From positions 1,736,001 to 1,800,000 of the forward strand of contig NC_089185.1 in NCBI RefSeq assembly GCF_947507565.1: 64,000 bases of DNA. The letters are read 5' to 3'. The stretch comes from Oscarella lobularis (Eukaryota > Porifera > Homoscleromorpha > Homosclerophorida > Oscarellidae). The translations under genes were made by a program, and so were the position numbers. The notes beneath the pieces were generated by a model. The model was not told the origin of the DNA. It did not search any database and was given only the letters and a program-made list of their open reading frames with translations. The stretch's first letter is position 1; each line of letters starts with the position of its first letter. Positions 1-8,543 of this stretch are shown piece after piece.

Positions 1-180
1 GAACAAGACATGATGGATCCGACGACATTGGAAGCAGTTGTGGCGCTGGAACGAGGACGAAGCTTTTGGTAGAATTCGCTGACAAGTAGGCTGGTCTTTC
101 TCATGTCTCTACAAAGAGAACGCGCCCACTCTCCCAAACTACCCCATACTTTGTCGACGGTGAATGGAACTTTAGCCACT

Positions 181-218
<38 letters not shown>

Positions 219-387
219 TTCATTTCGTCGGACTCCTTCTTCGTCACCATCTTTTTCGTCTCCGTCTCTTTCGTCTTGGTCTTTTTCGTCTCCATCTTCA
301 TCGGTCACCCAGCCGTCGTCGTCCGCGTCGTCCGGTTGAACCGCGATGGCTTCGGGCTCAAAGTTGAATACAATGCGTGCCTCAGCA
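1..387 (-). CDS. acidic protein exon with poly-Asp run (partial, left edge)
   Basis: One minus-strand frame stays open from about 387 to the window edge. It runs through an acidic segment (motifs like DDADDDGWVTDEDGDE), a run of about 11 Asp encoded by the GAC/TCG repeat, then a more ordinary stretch containing VPFTVDKVWGSLGEWARSL. The acidic composition and the open frame through the repeat suggest a real exon. Just upstream, in the same orientation, lies the zinc-rich relic at 600-945, so both may belong to one gene. An in-frame stop lies immediately upstream of the exon, so the exact start (perhaps a splice acceptor near 385) is a guess. I do not recognise the family. No function is proposed. 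Confidence 0.4.
181..218. repeat. (TCG)n trinucleotide repeat
   Basis: About twelve uninterrupted TCG units. On the minus strand they are GAC codons and encode the Asp run of the acidic exon, which may explain why the array keeps a multiple of three. Confidence 0.95.
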
Positions 388-599
388 CCTCGGCATCATT
401 CGAATCTGGATTAGCGAATTCCGGAAAGAACTTCAGCGGGACGTCCGCTCTGAGGGCGATCGGAAGAGCAAGGGGCAGTATAACTGCCTCGAGTGCATCC
501 GCACTGATTGATTTTGGTCGACCGCATCCAGAGATGTATGCAAATTGACATGAGCATGATTAATAGAATTTTTATAGCGAATACCTTGAGACGTTTAGC

Positions 600-945
600 A
601 GCACTGATGGTTTTTCCTCCTCTCGATTTTTTTGGGACGCTATGCAGACAATGCAGTCTACTTCCGTGTGATCTGGCCACTCGAGGGGCTTCTGCAGAGA
701 GCGGAACGGCTTTCTCTCTTTTTCAGCCGCTTCCCAACGCCACGACGTTGCGGCAGTTGTGGCAGATAGCGCGATGGGCGTCGTCTCGAGAGACGTCGAC
801 TCCAAAAGCACCCTGGAGTTGCGCTGCAAGCCCGGAACAGACGTGCTTTCTTGGCCTTCGAAGGAAGAAACGCTTCCGCAAATTCGACAGGTAGACTGGA
901 GAGCAAGTTGGTGAAAATCGAGTGATGAAGCTGATGAAGCCATAT
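600..945 (-). pseudogene. decayed Cys/His zinc module resembling the RAG1 N-terminal region
   Basis: Pieces in two minus frames form the pattern TCRICG, then FGVDVSRDDAHRAICHNC, then WPDHTEVDCIVC. This spacing (CxxC, an Ile/Val-Asp-Val segment, HxxxICHxC, and a closing W-x-x-H....CxxC) is the plan of the RAG1 N-terminal zinc region and of related N-terminal modules common in cnidarian and sponge proteins. At least two frame changes separate the parts, so as written it is broken, or an intron is hidden. The assignment rests on cysteine spacing only. It may be the 5-prime part of the gene whose acidic exon lies at 1-387. Confidence 0.42.
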
Positions 946-1345
946 TGCGCGCGCGCTTGTACGTCCGGGAAACGCATACGCGATAAACCGTCGCTAATTA
1001 GCTGAAAAAACGAAAAGCTTCTCCAAGAACCTACAAGGCTTTCTCTATCTTGCTACTCTGCGAAAAATTTAGTTGTCTGCCTGAAGCTGGTGCAGAAGAG
1101 GAGAAATCGATCGACGAAAAGATCGATGCCCACGGCTGAGTTAGGCGCTCTATCGCTAAAAAACTTTGCGAAACACTCAAAAAGTGTCCTGGGGCCCCGA
1201 TAATGTACTATGTGAAGTAATAAAACGCGATTTCTTTAGCGTTTCGGTGCGTTTTACTCACGCGCGGAAGATACCAAAATACGGGATAGTACAGTACTTA
1301 TACGGGACTGCATCTTTACTAAAGGGCTGCAGTAATACAACCGTG
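946..1345. other. no recognisable gene
   Basis: No open frame of recognisable family on either strand. It includes a copy of the phrase ATACGGGA near 1280 and 1300 that recurs inside the hairpin to the right. Confidence 0.6.
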
Positions 1346-1680
1346 CAACTGACACTGCTGTGTGCCCACTTTGCTTAAGACATATCCGTCCCGCAAGTCC
1401 CGTATACTAACACCGTAAGGCTTACACTAGGCGATATTCAAAAATTTATTTCTTTTGAACGTCAATGCGATCGTGCCATAGAACAAAGCATTTGAGACGA
1501 TTTTTTAACAAGCGAGCCGAAGGGACCTCTCTGCAAATATGCGTCAACCTCTCCCTCGTTTGCCACGTTCAAAAGAAATAATTTTTGAATATCGCCTTGT
1601 GTAAACCTGACGGTGCTATTATACGGGACTTGCGGGACAGACACGACTCAAGCAAAGTGGCCACAGAGCAGTGTGAGTTG
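1346..1680. repeat. large imperfect hairpin (fold-back, MITE-like)
   Basis: The left arm (about 1346-1465) is the reverse complement of the right arm (about 1562-1680) over roughly 115 bp with scattered mismatches. Shared phrases include CCCGCAAGTCCCGTAT and AGGCGATATTCAAAAAT. There is no coding capacity in the loop. The right arm abuts CCAATCCCTCT, a phrase that also occurs at 28953, so the true element end may lie a little further right. No clear target duplication was found. Confidence 0.75.
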
Positions 1681-1734
1681 CCAATCCCTCTCTTCTTTTA
1701 TCTATGATTTCATCCTTCTTAAAGCAGCGCGGCT

Positions 1735-2445
1735 TTGCACTCTAATGAACCAAAGCCAAGAGTAGTCGACATGTCTCTGATGCGTTCACGCACCCCAGTA
1801 GCGTTACTCTGTCTTTAGACTTTTTGAAATTTTTTGCCTTCGGTTCATTTTTGCGAACAAGAGACTTTGAAGGCATTAGCCTCCACCTGAGGCCTGTCTC
1901 ATCAGCGTTGATTATTTGGGGAGGAGAATAATGTTCTGCTGCAATTTTCTCAGCAAGGCTTTCTACAAACGGTTCTACAGGAAAAAATCTGCTGAGAGCG
2001 ACTCCCCTTGCAAAGAAACTTGCTTTATTCTATGGCGAATGCAAAACCTTTCAAGCCACCCCAGAACTAGCCTTGAAATCATCGCGCCTGCTTCCAGGAT
2101 GCAGATCATGATAAAGATCTTTTCCTTTTTCCTGAAGAAGAGGGCCAGAAATTGCAGCACCTTTTGACCTTTTCTGCAAGGACAACAGGAAACAGGATTG
2201 ATCGATCTTATCAAAGATTGGCCGTTTAATAATTTTCCTTTTTTAGCCAGCTCAGGATACTCAGATGCGCTAAGGTGCTCTTCGATTTTTTCTTTCCCCT
2301 TCCATATGTCTGCCACCGTTGATTTTGGCGCACAAAACTTCTCGGACACAAACCTCTGAGAACAACCATCTCGAATGGCGCGAATGAGTTCTAGCTTTGT
2401 TTCCGGGGTTAGAGATACGCGCTTCCTCTTTTCCTTTCCGGCCAT
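1735..2445 (-). pseudogene. Tigger/pogo-type transposase relic
   Basis: Starts with MAGKEKRKRVSLTPETKLEL followed by a CENP-B/Psq-type helix-turn-helix (RFVSEKFCAPKSTVADIWKG). Further on, in a different frame, lies the diagnostic DDE_1 block INADETGLRWRLMPSKSL and KDRVTLLGCVNASE. The middle DNA-binding domain is mostly missing or scrambled, and at least one frameshift and several stops are present. Known role of the family: cut-and-paste transposition at TA sites. This copy cannot make a full transposase. The relic ends next to the hairpin at 1346-1680. Confidence 0.8.
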
Positions 2446-2559
2446 TAACGCAAGAAACGTGCCGCACGCGACGAAACGCCGAAGAACTGTGTTACTAAGC
2501 AACGCACTGCGCATGCGTATACGGGAACTTCACTCCAAGAGCTGCCCGGTCCTGAGAGG

Positions 2560-2605
2560 TGCCCGTAGCTTAGAGGTCCGGATTTGAGAGGTTCGAGTGT
2601 ACAGA
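2560..2605 (+). other. weak pol III A/B-box-like pair
   Basis: TAGCTTAGAGGT (A-box-like) is followed after about 12 bases by GGTTCGAGTGT (B-box-like). The spacing is too short for a tRNA and no cloverleaf forms, so at most it is a tRNA-derived SINE remnant. Confidence 0.15.
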
Positions 2606-2695
2606 CCAAGAAAGGGCACGTAGAGAAGGAAAACTCTTTATATGATAATGCTTCTGACATGAGATGGTTATTGAACTTGAAGGAACCGTCAATTT

Positions 2696-2765
2696 TGCCT
2701 CGCCCCAGGCCCTTCACCAGCTAGCGCGCTTGATGCGCCCTCTTCGGTAGAAGGGCCTGGTAACA
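2696..2765 (+). repeat. transposon end with subterminal hairpin, related to the RecQ element termini
   Basis: TGCCTCG is followed by CCAGGCCCTTC (2705-2715), which pairs perfectly with GAAGGGCCTGG (2750-2760), then GTAAC. The 41.97 kb transposon has the same order at each end: GCCTCG, CCAGGCCCTTC, loop, GAAGGGCCTGG, GTAC. This looks like an orphan end of a related element. Nothing coding for RecQ follows here; Helitron and IS630-like relics do. Confidence 0.55.
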
Positions 2766-2951
2766 TTGGTCTGCGTCAGAGCCCTAAATAAATCAGAGCT
2801 GCGACACGCTCACGCACGCTAGGTGGTCACGTGGGTTTGTAAACGCCATTTGGTATCCAACGAGGTCCTCGTCTGTCCATGGTCTGTCCAACTCGCAGGG
2901 GTGTCGGCGAATGTAATATCTGCGAAGATCACATCGAAATGTTTAACAACT

Positions 2952-3228
2952 TTACTGTATGAACGCGTTGTCCATCTCTTGAGAGAAACCTTTTGGGAAA
3001 TCTTTTTTGCATTTATTACCCTCCATGCAAGAACCTCCGCACGGTCTGTGCATTATGTTTGTAACAAAAATATCATGCAAACGGAGATTGCTATTCTTTT
3101 TAGGAATTTCCGCCGAAATAATAGCGTCAATCTCGACCGGCATTAGCGGACTTTCCAGCCAAAGTAAAATGTGAGCATGAGGAAGTCCTCGCATTTGCCA
3201 TTCTATCGTAGAGACGTGAGCTGATACT
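2952..3228 (-). pseudogene. Helitron replication-initiator (Rep) fragment
   Basis: Contains STIEWQMRGLPHAHILLWLE (the HUH nuclease histidines in HAH) and a following zinc-like block with HRPCGGSCMEGNKCKKDFPK. Both match the order in the full Helitron protein at 49777-54324 (RGLPHIHLLTWL, HGPCGERNMSSPCM). Only about 90 residues survive, truncated on both sides. It abuts an IS630-like relic at about 3228, so the junction records one element breaking or inserting into another. Confidence 0.8.
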
Positions 3229-3915
3229 TTTCAAATACATGCAGTCCCTCATTACTGGTGTATGTTTCCCTCCCGGACCAACGTTCATGCGGTTTGCGTT
3301 TAATGCGTCATTAATTTGTATTTTTTTGATTAAAACTCTGATCGAATATCCATAAAATATCATATTTACTACTATGGTACTTATAGCTAGCTATCTGAAC
3401 GATGTCCCTAAACTGAGAAATAAATTTACTACTATTCCAATACCCATCTCTATTCTCCCCGTATCTAAGTATAACTCTAGCTGCCTGCTTAATATTAGGG
3501 TGTGTGCGTCTAAATAATGTATACTCATCATCTGTAAGCCTAAGACAACCACAATACTCATCTATAAATTCAGATATCATTAACCCCGTTCCCCTATTTT
3601 TAGGCCTGATGCTGGTTTGATCTTTTAAAGCCCACATGTAAGTTTCATCATCATTACTATGAAACGAACATTCATTATGAAATATAGTAACTAACTGCTT
3701 TTCTGCTAACACATTTCCTTTACTATGTATACTGGAAGACACAGACGACACATCGGAAGGTGGGGGTGGGGGCAAGTGAGAAGATTCTAAATTACTTACA
3801 TACTCTATATACTTATTACGATACGGCCTCACGTCATCCCGTTCGTGACCGTCAATGTACGTCGACTTGTGCCCTGTCTGCCGAATTTTGAACCCAAAAT
3901 GATGTAGAAACTTCC
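3228..3915 (-). pseudogene. IS630-like DDE transposase relic
   Basis: A minus frame open without ATG from about 3915 carries STYIDGHERDDVRPYRN, then IFHNECSFHSNDDETYMW, GLMISEFIDEY, GENRDGYWNSSKF and DILWIFDQS. After a frame change comes NANRMNVGPGGK. The same landmarks occur in the better preserved transposase at 32762-34509 (YVDGHEREDVVIYR, YHDESIFHSNEDQS, MVSDFI, REGYWNAARF, LFILDNS), so the family is clear. The first catalytic Asp position reads N (FHNECS) where the other copy has D. N-terminal DNA-binding part and C-terminus are missing. Confidence 0.85.
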
Positions 3916-4045
3916 GGCTTGTCTCCGTTCCGATTGAGCAACGCAGAAAACCTAAATAAATAAATAAACGAAAATCTTAAATATTTCACCGTTGCTGCGA
4001 TGTTTGCCAGTTGTCCTTCTCTTGTGCCTCGTTCCATCTGATAAG

Positions 4046-4646
4046 TTTAGAGAATAAGAGTTTCTACGATAACGTTGTCTGAAAAACCACTTGTAATTAA
4101 TTGATTTGTAAATGTTGGTAATGGAGAGTATGTTTCCCGTATTTGCTCCAATGTTCTTTTGAAGAAGTCTTTGTTCCAACTGTCACGCAGCGAAGGTGGC
4201 GGCATGTTGAAGGCAGCGCAGAATCGGACAATTGCTTGTCGACTTGTGCTCATTATTATAGCGCCGACCGCTGCGCGACGATTTACGTCGAATCTCCTTC
4301 CTCCGTTTTCCGAGGCGTTGTTTCGCGATGTGACGAAAACCAACGTGTCTTTATCGGACGTTTTGCAGTACACGCGAAATTTCGAAGAAAGGCCGCTACG
4401 CGATTCCGGAACATCATGCAGCGAAAGAAGACTTTTCATCGCCGACAAAAGCGAAGAAAAGAAAAACTGCGTCTTGATTAGCCTGTGGCCATCCACTGGC
4501 GAATGAGACGGCGAAGATTTCCGCGGGGTTTAATCTTGAGGCCGAGGAGCGACTTTTACGCCCTCCTTTTCCAACGTAGCGATTCTACGTTCTTCGTCGG
4601 CGATTCGATCGACAAGTCGAAAGCCAGTGAAACGTTTTCGAGACAT
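4046..4646 (-). pseudogene. Mutator-like (MULE) transposase N-terminal relic
   Basis: An ATG at 4646 opens MSRKRFTGFRLVDRIADEE. After an in-frame TAA the same frame continues with RFDVNRRAAVGAIIMS, RQAIVRFCAAFNMPPPSL. The phrase DVNRRxxxA plus FCxxxNMPPP is characteristic of the Mutator-like transposase domain widespread in sponges and cnidarians. The catalytic part is absent and the frame is interrupted, so it is a dead N-terminal fragment. Confidence 0.65.
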
Positions 4647-4719
4647 GCGACTAGGTGGGTGAGTACATCTGTCCTAATTGTTGCCAACTGTTGCAAATCG
4701 GGAATTCGACAAAATGCTA

Positions 4720-5540
4720 TAGTCAATGTTGCAAATTAGGCTAGAGACAGCCTGATTTGACAATTGCAGTTGTCAACATTATAACAGCTGGATTTGACAA
4801 GCGCAATTGTCAATATAGCAACTTTCCATTGTTTGCTTTATTAATTAATAAAAAACTATAAATAGCTCAAGTCTAGTACGAAAAATTTTCAGAACAAGTC
4901 TGAAGAATTTTGAAGACCCACGCCGCTGGGTAAGCGGCGCTGCCTGACCGTGACAGACTAATAGCACGTCTTCTTTTTGCACAGCTATAATTTCCCCCAG
5001 ATGCGGTAGACGCTGCTGACAGCAAAGTTGTCAGCAGCGTCAATGAAAAAGTGGGCTGGGAGGCCCGAAACCAACCGAGAGCGGCGTGCGAGGGCTTACC
5101 TAGCCCTCAAAAGCGCCATGTGGGTGAGTTCACGCGCGATCGAATCGATCGATGGATCGATCGTATACATATGCCCCATTCTTCGGCCGTTATTTTAGTA
5201 CGGCGCCGGGCTAGGGCGCGAAAAGGTAGCGGGCGGCCCGTTTTCGAAAAGCGGGCCAAACATTGCAACGTGGAAGAGTTCATCCGGACTAAGTAGCGCG
5301 CGTTGGAACGTAGATTGAAATTTCTCTTGAGCTTCGCCCGTCGCCGGGGGCAACGACTGTACTAGTAGCACCTGAGCCGGAAATTGCGGCACAGTTCGAC
5401 TCGCCGCCAGCAAATTATCCAAACACTTTGTCAAGCAATTATAGTATTTCTTCCTAATAATAACAACCCATTATAATTTCTGTAGCGGAAACAAGGGGAA
5501 AGAACGAAAGGAAAGAACGCGCTGATCCCGATTGTGCTTG
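4720..5540. other. no confident gene; short inverted motifs
   Basis: Contains two copies of a TTGACAA...TTGTCAA inverted motif (about 4758 and 4793) and the hairpin at 5009-5041. A minus-strand open stretch (5195-5434) with LLSPDELFHVAMFGPLFENG has plausible protein composition but no family I recognise. Confidence 0.5.
5009..5041. repeat. perfect 13-bp stem-loop
   Basis: GACGCTGCTGACA pairs perfectly with TGTCAGCAGCGTC around a seven-base loop. Function unknown; it could be a fold-back remnant. Confidence 0.8.
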
Positions 5541-5550
5541 AATTAGACAC

Positions 5551-5738
5551 TCAAAGTCTGATAGCTTGCATTACTGTCGAACGAGCATTCTTGAGGCCGG
5601 AAGGATCGGACTCGAGAGGTAGATACATGTTTGCGCAGTGAGCTGTGCCTTCTGTGAAGATGCTATTGACGTCCTTTAGAATATCCATGACGTGAGTCGG
5701 TCCCAAGGCGTGCCAGGGATCAATGGACCCGTTCAGAG
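5551..5738 (-). CDS. S28 serine carboxypeptidase-like C-terminal exon (partial)
   Basis: After a TAG acceptor-like site at 5739-5740 the minus strand reads LNGSIDPWHALGPTHVMD, then EGTAHCANMYLPLESDPSGL and stops at 5551. NGSxDPWH and GTAHCAxMY are the conserved C-terminal Asp and His catalytic motifs of peptidase family S28 (prolylcarboxypeptidase, PRSS16). Only this last exon is visible; no other S28 exon is recognisable nearby. It may be a stranded exon or part of a chimeric transcript, because a cyclophilin exon lies just upstream. Confidence 0.7.
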
Positions 5739-5765
5739 CTACCCGTTAGGAAAGAAGATTCTCAC

Positions 5766-5925
5766 CATTCCCTCGAGAACCTTTCCGAAGACCACGTGCC
5801 TGCCGTCAAGCCAAGACGTTTTCGTTTTCACGGTGCAGATGAAGAATTGAGATCCATTCGTGTCCTTACCGGAATTATCTTTCTTCACTTGTTCGAAGCT
5901 GTCTTTGGGAGTATGCTTGAAGCTG
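5766..5925 (-). CDS. cyclophilin-type peptidyl-prolyl isomerase exon (partial)
   Basis: Minus strand contains [16 protein letters not shown] and [17 protein letters not shown], the conserved active-site strand and loop of cyclophilins (QFFI and the tryptophan-bearing WLDG-HVVFG block). The exon ends at ATG followed by GTGAGA, a normal donor. The N-terminal and C-terminal cyclophilin parts are not found. The next 27 bases lead straight into the S28 exon, too short for a usual intron, so these look like exons of two unrelated genes brought together. A stop codon lies in frame upstream at about 5934. Confidence 0.75.
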
Positions 5926-6038
5926 CTTCACTGCAGGGCCGCCGAAATTCCCCTAACGCACATCAGGGCAGAAATCGGAGAGGGAGTGACTGTCAAGGTT
6001 GCCTTGGATTATATATTGTTCCAAACACCTTATCAATC

Positions 6039-6467
6039 CTGGAGTGATTGTGCAAATCGACGAGTCGTCCCGCGCTCACGATAAAAAGGTACGTGGTTAG
6101 AATTACATCAGAATTCGTATTATCTTTCTCTCAACAACCAGTACGGAAAAGGGCGAGCTGCCAAACCCCAGTGGGTGTTTGGAATGTATGACACACAAAA
6201 GAAGCTAGGATTTATGCAGCTTGTGGAAAGGCGCGACCGAAACACCCTTTTGCCAATCACACATGTCTGTAAACCACAGCCGCTATTTTGTGGATCCCCA
6301 AACGGGCGTTCACATACAGGCCATCGAATCGTATTGGGGCCGAGCCAAAGCAAAGCTTAAGCGTATAAGGGGCACAACGCCTGATCTCTTGCCGTCGTAC
6401 CTCGACGAATTTATGTGGCGGGAAAGATACGGAAGGAATGAAAAGCGATTCTTTGACGACAAATATT
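6039..6467 (+). pseudogene. ISXO2-like (IS1595-type) transposase C-terminal relic
   Basis: Reads GVIVQIDESSRAHDKK, then a GT-AG gap of 53 bp (6089-6141), then YGKGRAAKPQWVFGMYDTQK, a frame change, and YFVDPQTGVHIQAIESYWGR and LPSYLDEFMWRERYG. This is the DDE region of the ISXO2-like family (IDES, WVFGMxDT, TGVHTQxIESYW, LPSYLDEFMWRER). At least one frameshift near 6270 breaks it. The N-terminal zinc ribbon half is absent here; an unrelated copy of that half lies at 29317-29582. Confidence 0.85.
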
Positions 6468-6477
6468 AGTTAATTAC

Positions 6478-6625
6478 ATGACGACGAGGACGACACGGGA
6501 TTTATCCGAGGTCAGACCCGAGGGCCACCGAGTTATCACCCTAGGCTTAGCCGAGGGTGTTAACGAGGTGTGCCCGAGGGTGTGGACGAAGATATCCCGT
6601 GTCGCCCGAGTTGACAGGTGATAAC
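6478..6625. repeat. GC-rich segment with nested inverted motifs
   Basis: GACACGGGAT near 6491 is mirrored by ATCCCGTGTC near 6594, and GAGTTATCACC near 6529 is mirrored by GGTGATAACTC near 6618, with repeated CGAGGG between. It could be the end of a non-autonomous element; no duplication was found. Confidence 0.4.
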
Positions 6626-6718
6626 TCACCTATACCTCGTGACGCCTTGTCAAATGTCAAATTTCCACGTCACGGCTTCATGCTGTTCCCGTCATTGGAG
6701 GCAAAATCGCACGCGGCG

Positions 6719-7830
6719 ATGGGCGACCCCGATCCAGATCCCGACGATTTGGACGATTTCGTCATCCCCCACGCAAAAAGAAAAAGTCGAACAGCAGTGA
6801 GCAGCGATTTTGTTCGCCAGTTTCCGAGAAAGAGCTCAGCCAGAAAAGGATATACGCCGTCGAACACGGCAAAGAATAACAGATGGGCTAAATCGCTCTT
6901 CCTCGACTGGCTTGGGGAGCGGAACGCTACCATACGCAACAACGGCTCGCAAAAAGATCAGACGAACGAAATGGGTCGACTCGCTTTGCTTTCGGATGGG
7001 AGCGACGAGGAACTGTGTACTTGGTCGTCGCGATTCCTAATGGAAGTAAGAAAGACGACAGGCGAAGATTATCCGTCTTCGACGCTGCACAATTTGCTAT
7101 GCGCACTCCAGCGTGTCGTCCGCGAGCGGAAAAAACGGCCTAAAATCGACTTCTTTCGAGATCCGCTGTACGCCGAATTGCGAAATACAATTGACATCGT
7201 CTGCAGAAGCTTGCACGGACGAGGCGTCGGCGTCGAAAAAGCGCGCACATCATCAATTTGCTACGACGAAGAAGAGGCTCTTTGGTCGAAAGGCACATAG
7301 GCGTCCACAATCCTACGGCGCTTTTACGCGCGGTCTTTTTTCTCAACGGCAAAAACTTTTGCTTACGAGGCGGAGAAGAACATCGTAAGCTACGCCGGAC
7401 GCAGCTTTATTCGTGACCGGCCTTCTTTCGACTACGAGGTGAAATCCTATACCTACGTCGAGAACGGATCCAAAAACAACCCTGGCGGTCGGGCCCATTT
7501 GAAGGTAGCTAATAAGAAAGTCCTTCAATATGCTCTACGAGCGCTTGAAGAGCGATGCCACTGCTACGTATTAGATCGAGATCTCACACGGTTGGACCCG
7601 ACTCGCGCGACGATTCATTCTATTTCAAGTCGCTACAGAAAGCGCCCGAGAATCCCAACGCCGCGTGGTTTTTTCCGAAGTTTGTATTGGGCAAGAACGC
7701 GTTCAGCACCATGGTCAAAACAATGTTTGCGGAAGCAGGCATCGAAGGAAAAAGCAACCACAGCCTACGCGTTGCTGGCGCCACTCGACTCTTCAGTGGA
7801 GACGTGCCCGAGTTATACATACTTGTTTAT
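6719..7830 (+). pseudogene. Crypton-type tyrosine recombinase relic
   Basis: Starting at the ATG at 6719, the frame contains NTAKNNRWAKSLFLDWL, LCTWSSRFLMEVRKTTG and SSTLHNLLCALQRVVRE. These are the N-terminal core-binding landmarks of metazoan Crypton/KIAA1958-like (DUF3504) recombinases. After frame changes the catalytic half follows: LLRAVFFLNGKNFCLRGGEE, NGSKNNPGGRAH, and NAAWFFPKFVLGKNAFSTM with the HxLR-type motif in SNHSLRVAGATRLF. At least three frameshifts or stops occur, and the end carrying the nucleophilic tyrosine is not visible. Not functional as read. Confidence 0.85.
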
Positions 7831-7879
7831 TTCAATAGTTGGTTAGGGAAGGTAGTAGGTCACATCGCGTAAGGCCAGC

Positions 7880-8185
7880 GGGTTATTTAACGCCGCGTCT
7901 TCGCTTCAGAAGGCTTCCATTTATGCTGCAAGGTGTCATACTAGAGGATCGAGGTATGTATACGGGAACATGCAGATAAAAGAGCACTAGCACCCGCGCA
8001 TTTATCCATGGCGCTTTTTCGTCCTTACGCGCTGCTCTCAACGGAGCCGGATCATTCGCAGCAGGAAATCGATGCTGTAACGTCCCTAACAAAATGAATT
8101 TTCTGTACCATTTTCGAGCTCCGAAGTTTGGAGTTCAGCGCGGAGCTCTTTGAATCGTCTCTCACTTGAGGGACGCCATTCTGAT
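7880..8185. other. no recognisable gene
   Basis: Nothing recognisable on either strand between the Crypton relic and the Tigger fragment. Confidence 0.6.
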
Positions 8186-8403
8186 ACCGTGCGGTTGCAT
8201 CCACTTGTGAAGCCAACCGTTGGATGCACTGACAGTGCTTTGATCAAATTCCTTTGCAAAGATAACAGATTATTCCTGAATAATTCTTCCGCTTATCGGA
8301 ATGATCTTGCTTCGCGCTTTAAAGAACCACTCCCACACAGCAGTGTCAATCTCTGGATATCCGCACATTCGAACCTTTACTCTCTGTTCGCGTTGACTTC
8401 ATA
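8185..8403 (-). pseudogene. Tigger-type CENP-B DNA-binding domain fragment
   Basis: One minus frame reads YPEIDTAVWEWFFKARSK, IPISGRIIQE, a stop, then SVIFAKEFDQSTVSASNGWL and HKWMQPHGI. This is the second helix-turn-helix of Tigger/CENP-B transposases (compare IPVSGPMIQEKAKEFA and FKASSGWLQRFKDRH in the intact copy at 58609). Truncated on both sides, with one stop. Confidence 0.75.
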
Positions 8404-8543
8404 ATCGGAAGTAGATATGGGCGTGGGTACGTCCCTTTGGAAATCTAATAGACTATATTCCTCACGTGCAACGCGTGACGTCACGACGGTGATCACTTAC
8501 ACTGCGCACGTACGAATCGTACCCCGATCATCTCTCTTTTCCG

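Noticed and set aside
103-339. Plus-strand Ser-rich open frame through the TCG repeat
   Set aside because: The Ser run is the complement of the Asp-coding repeat. The minus frame stays open to the window edge and has more protein-like flanks, so the plus frame is taken as a shadow.
2560-2605. tRNA gene candidate
   Set aside because: A- and B-box-like words are present but too close together and no cloverleaf can be drawn.
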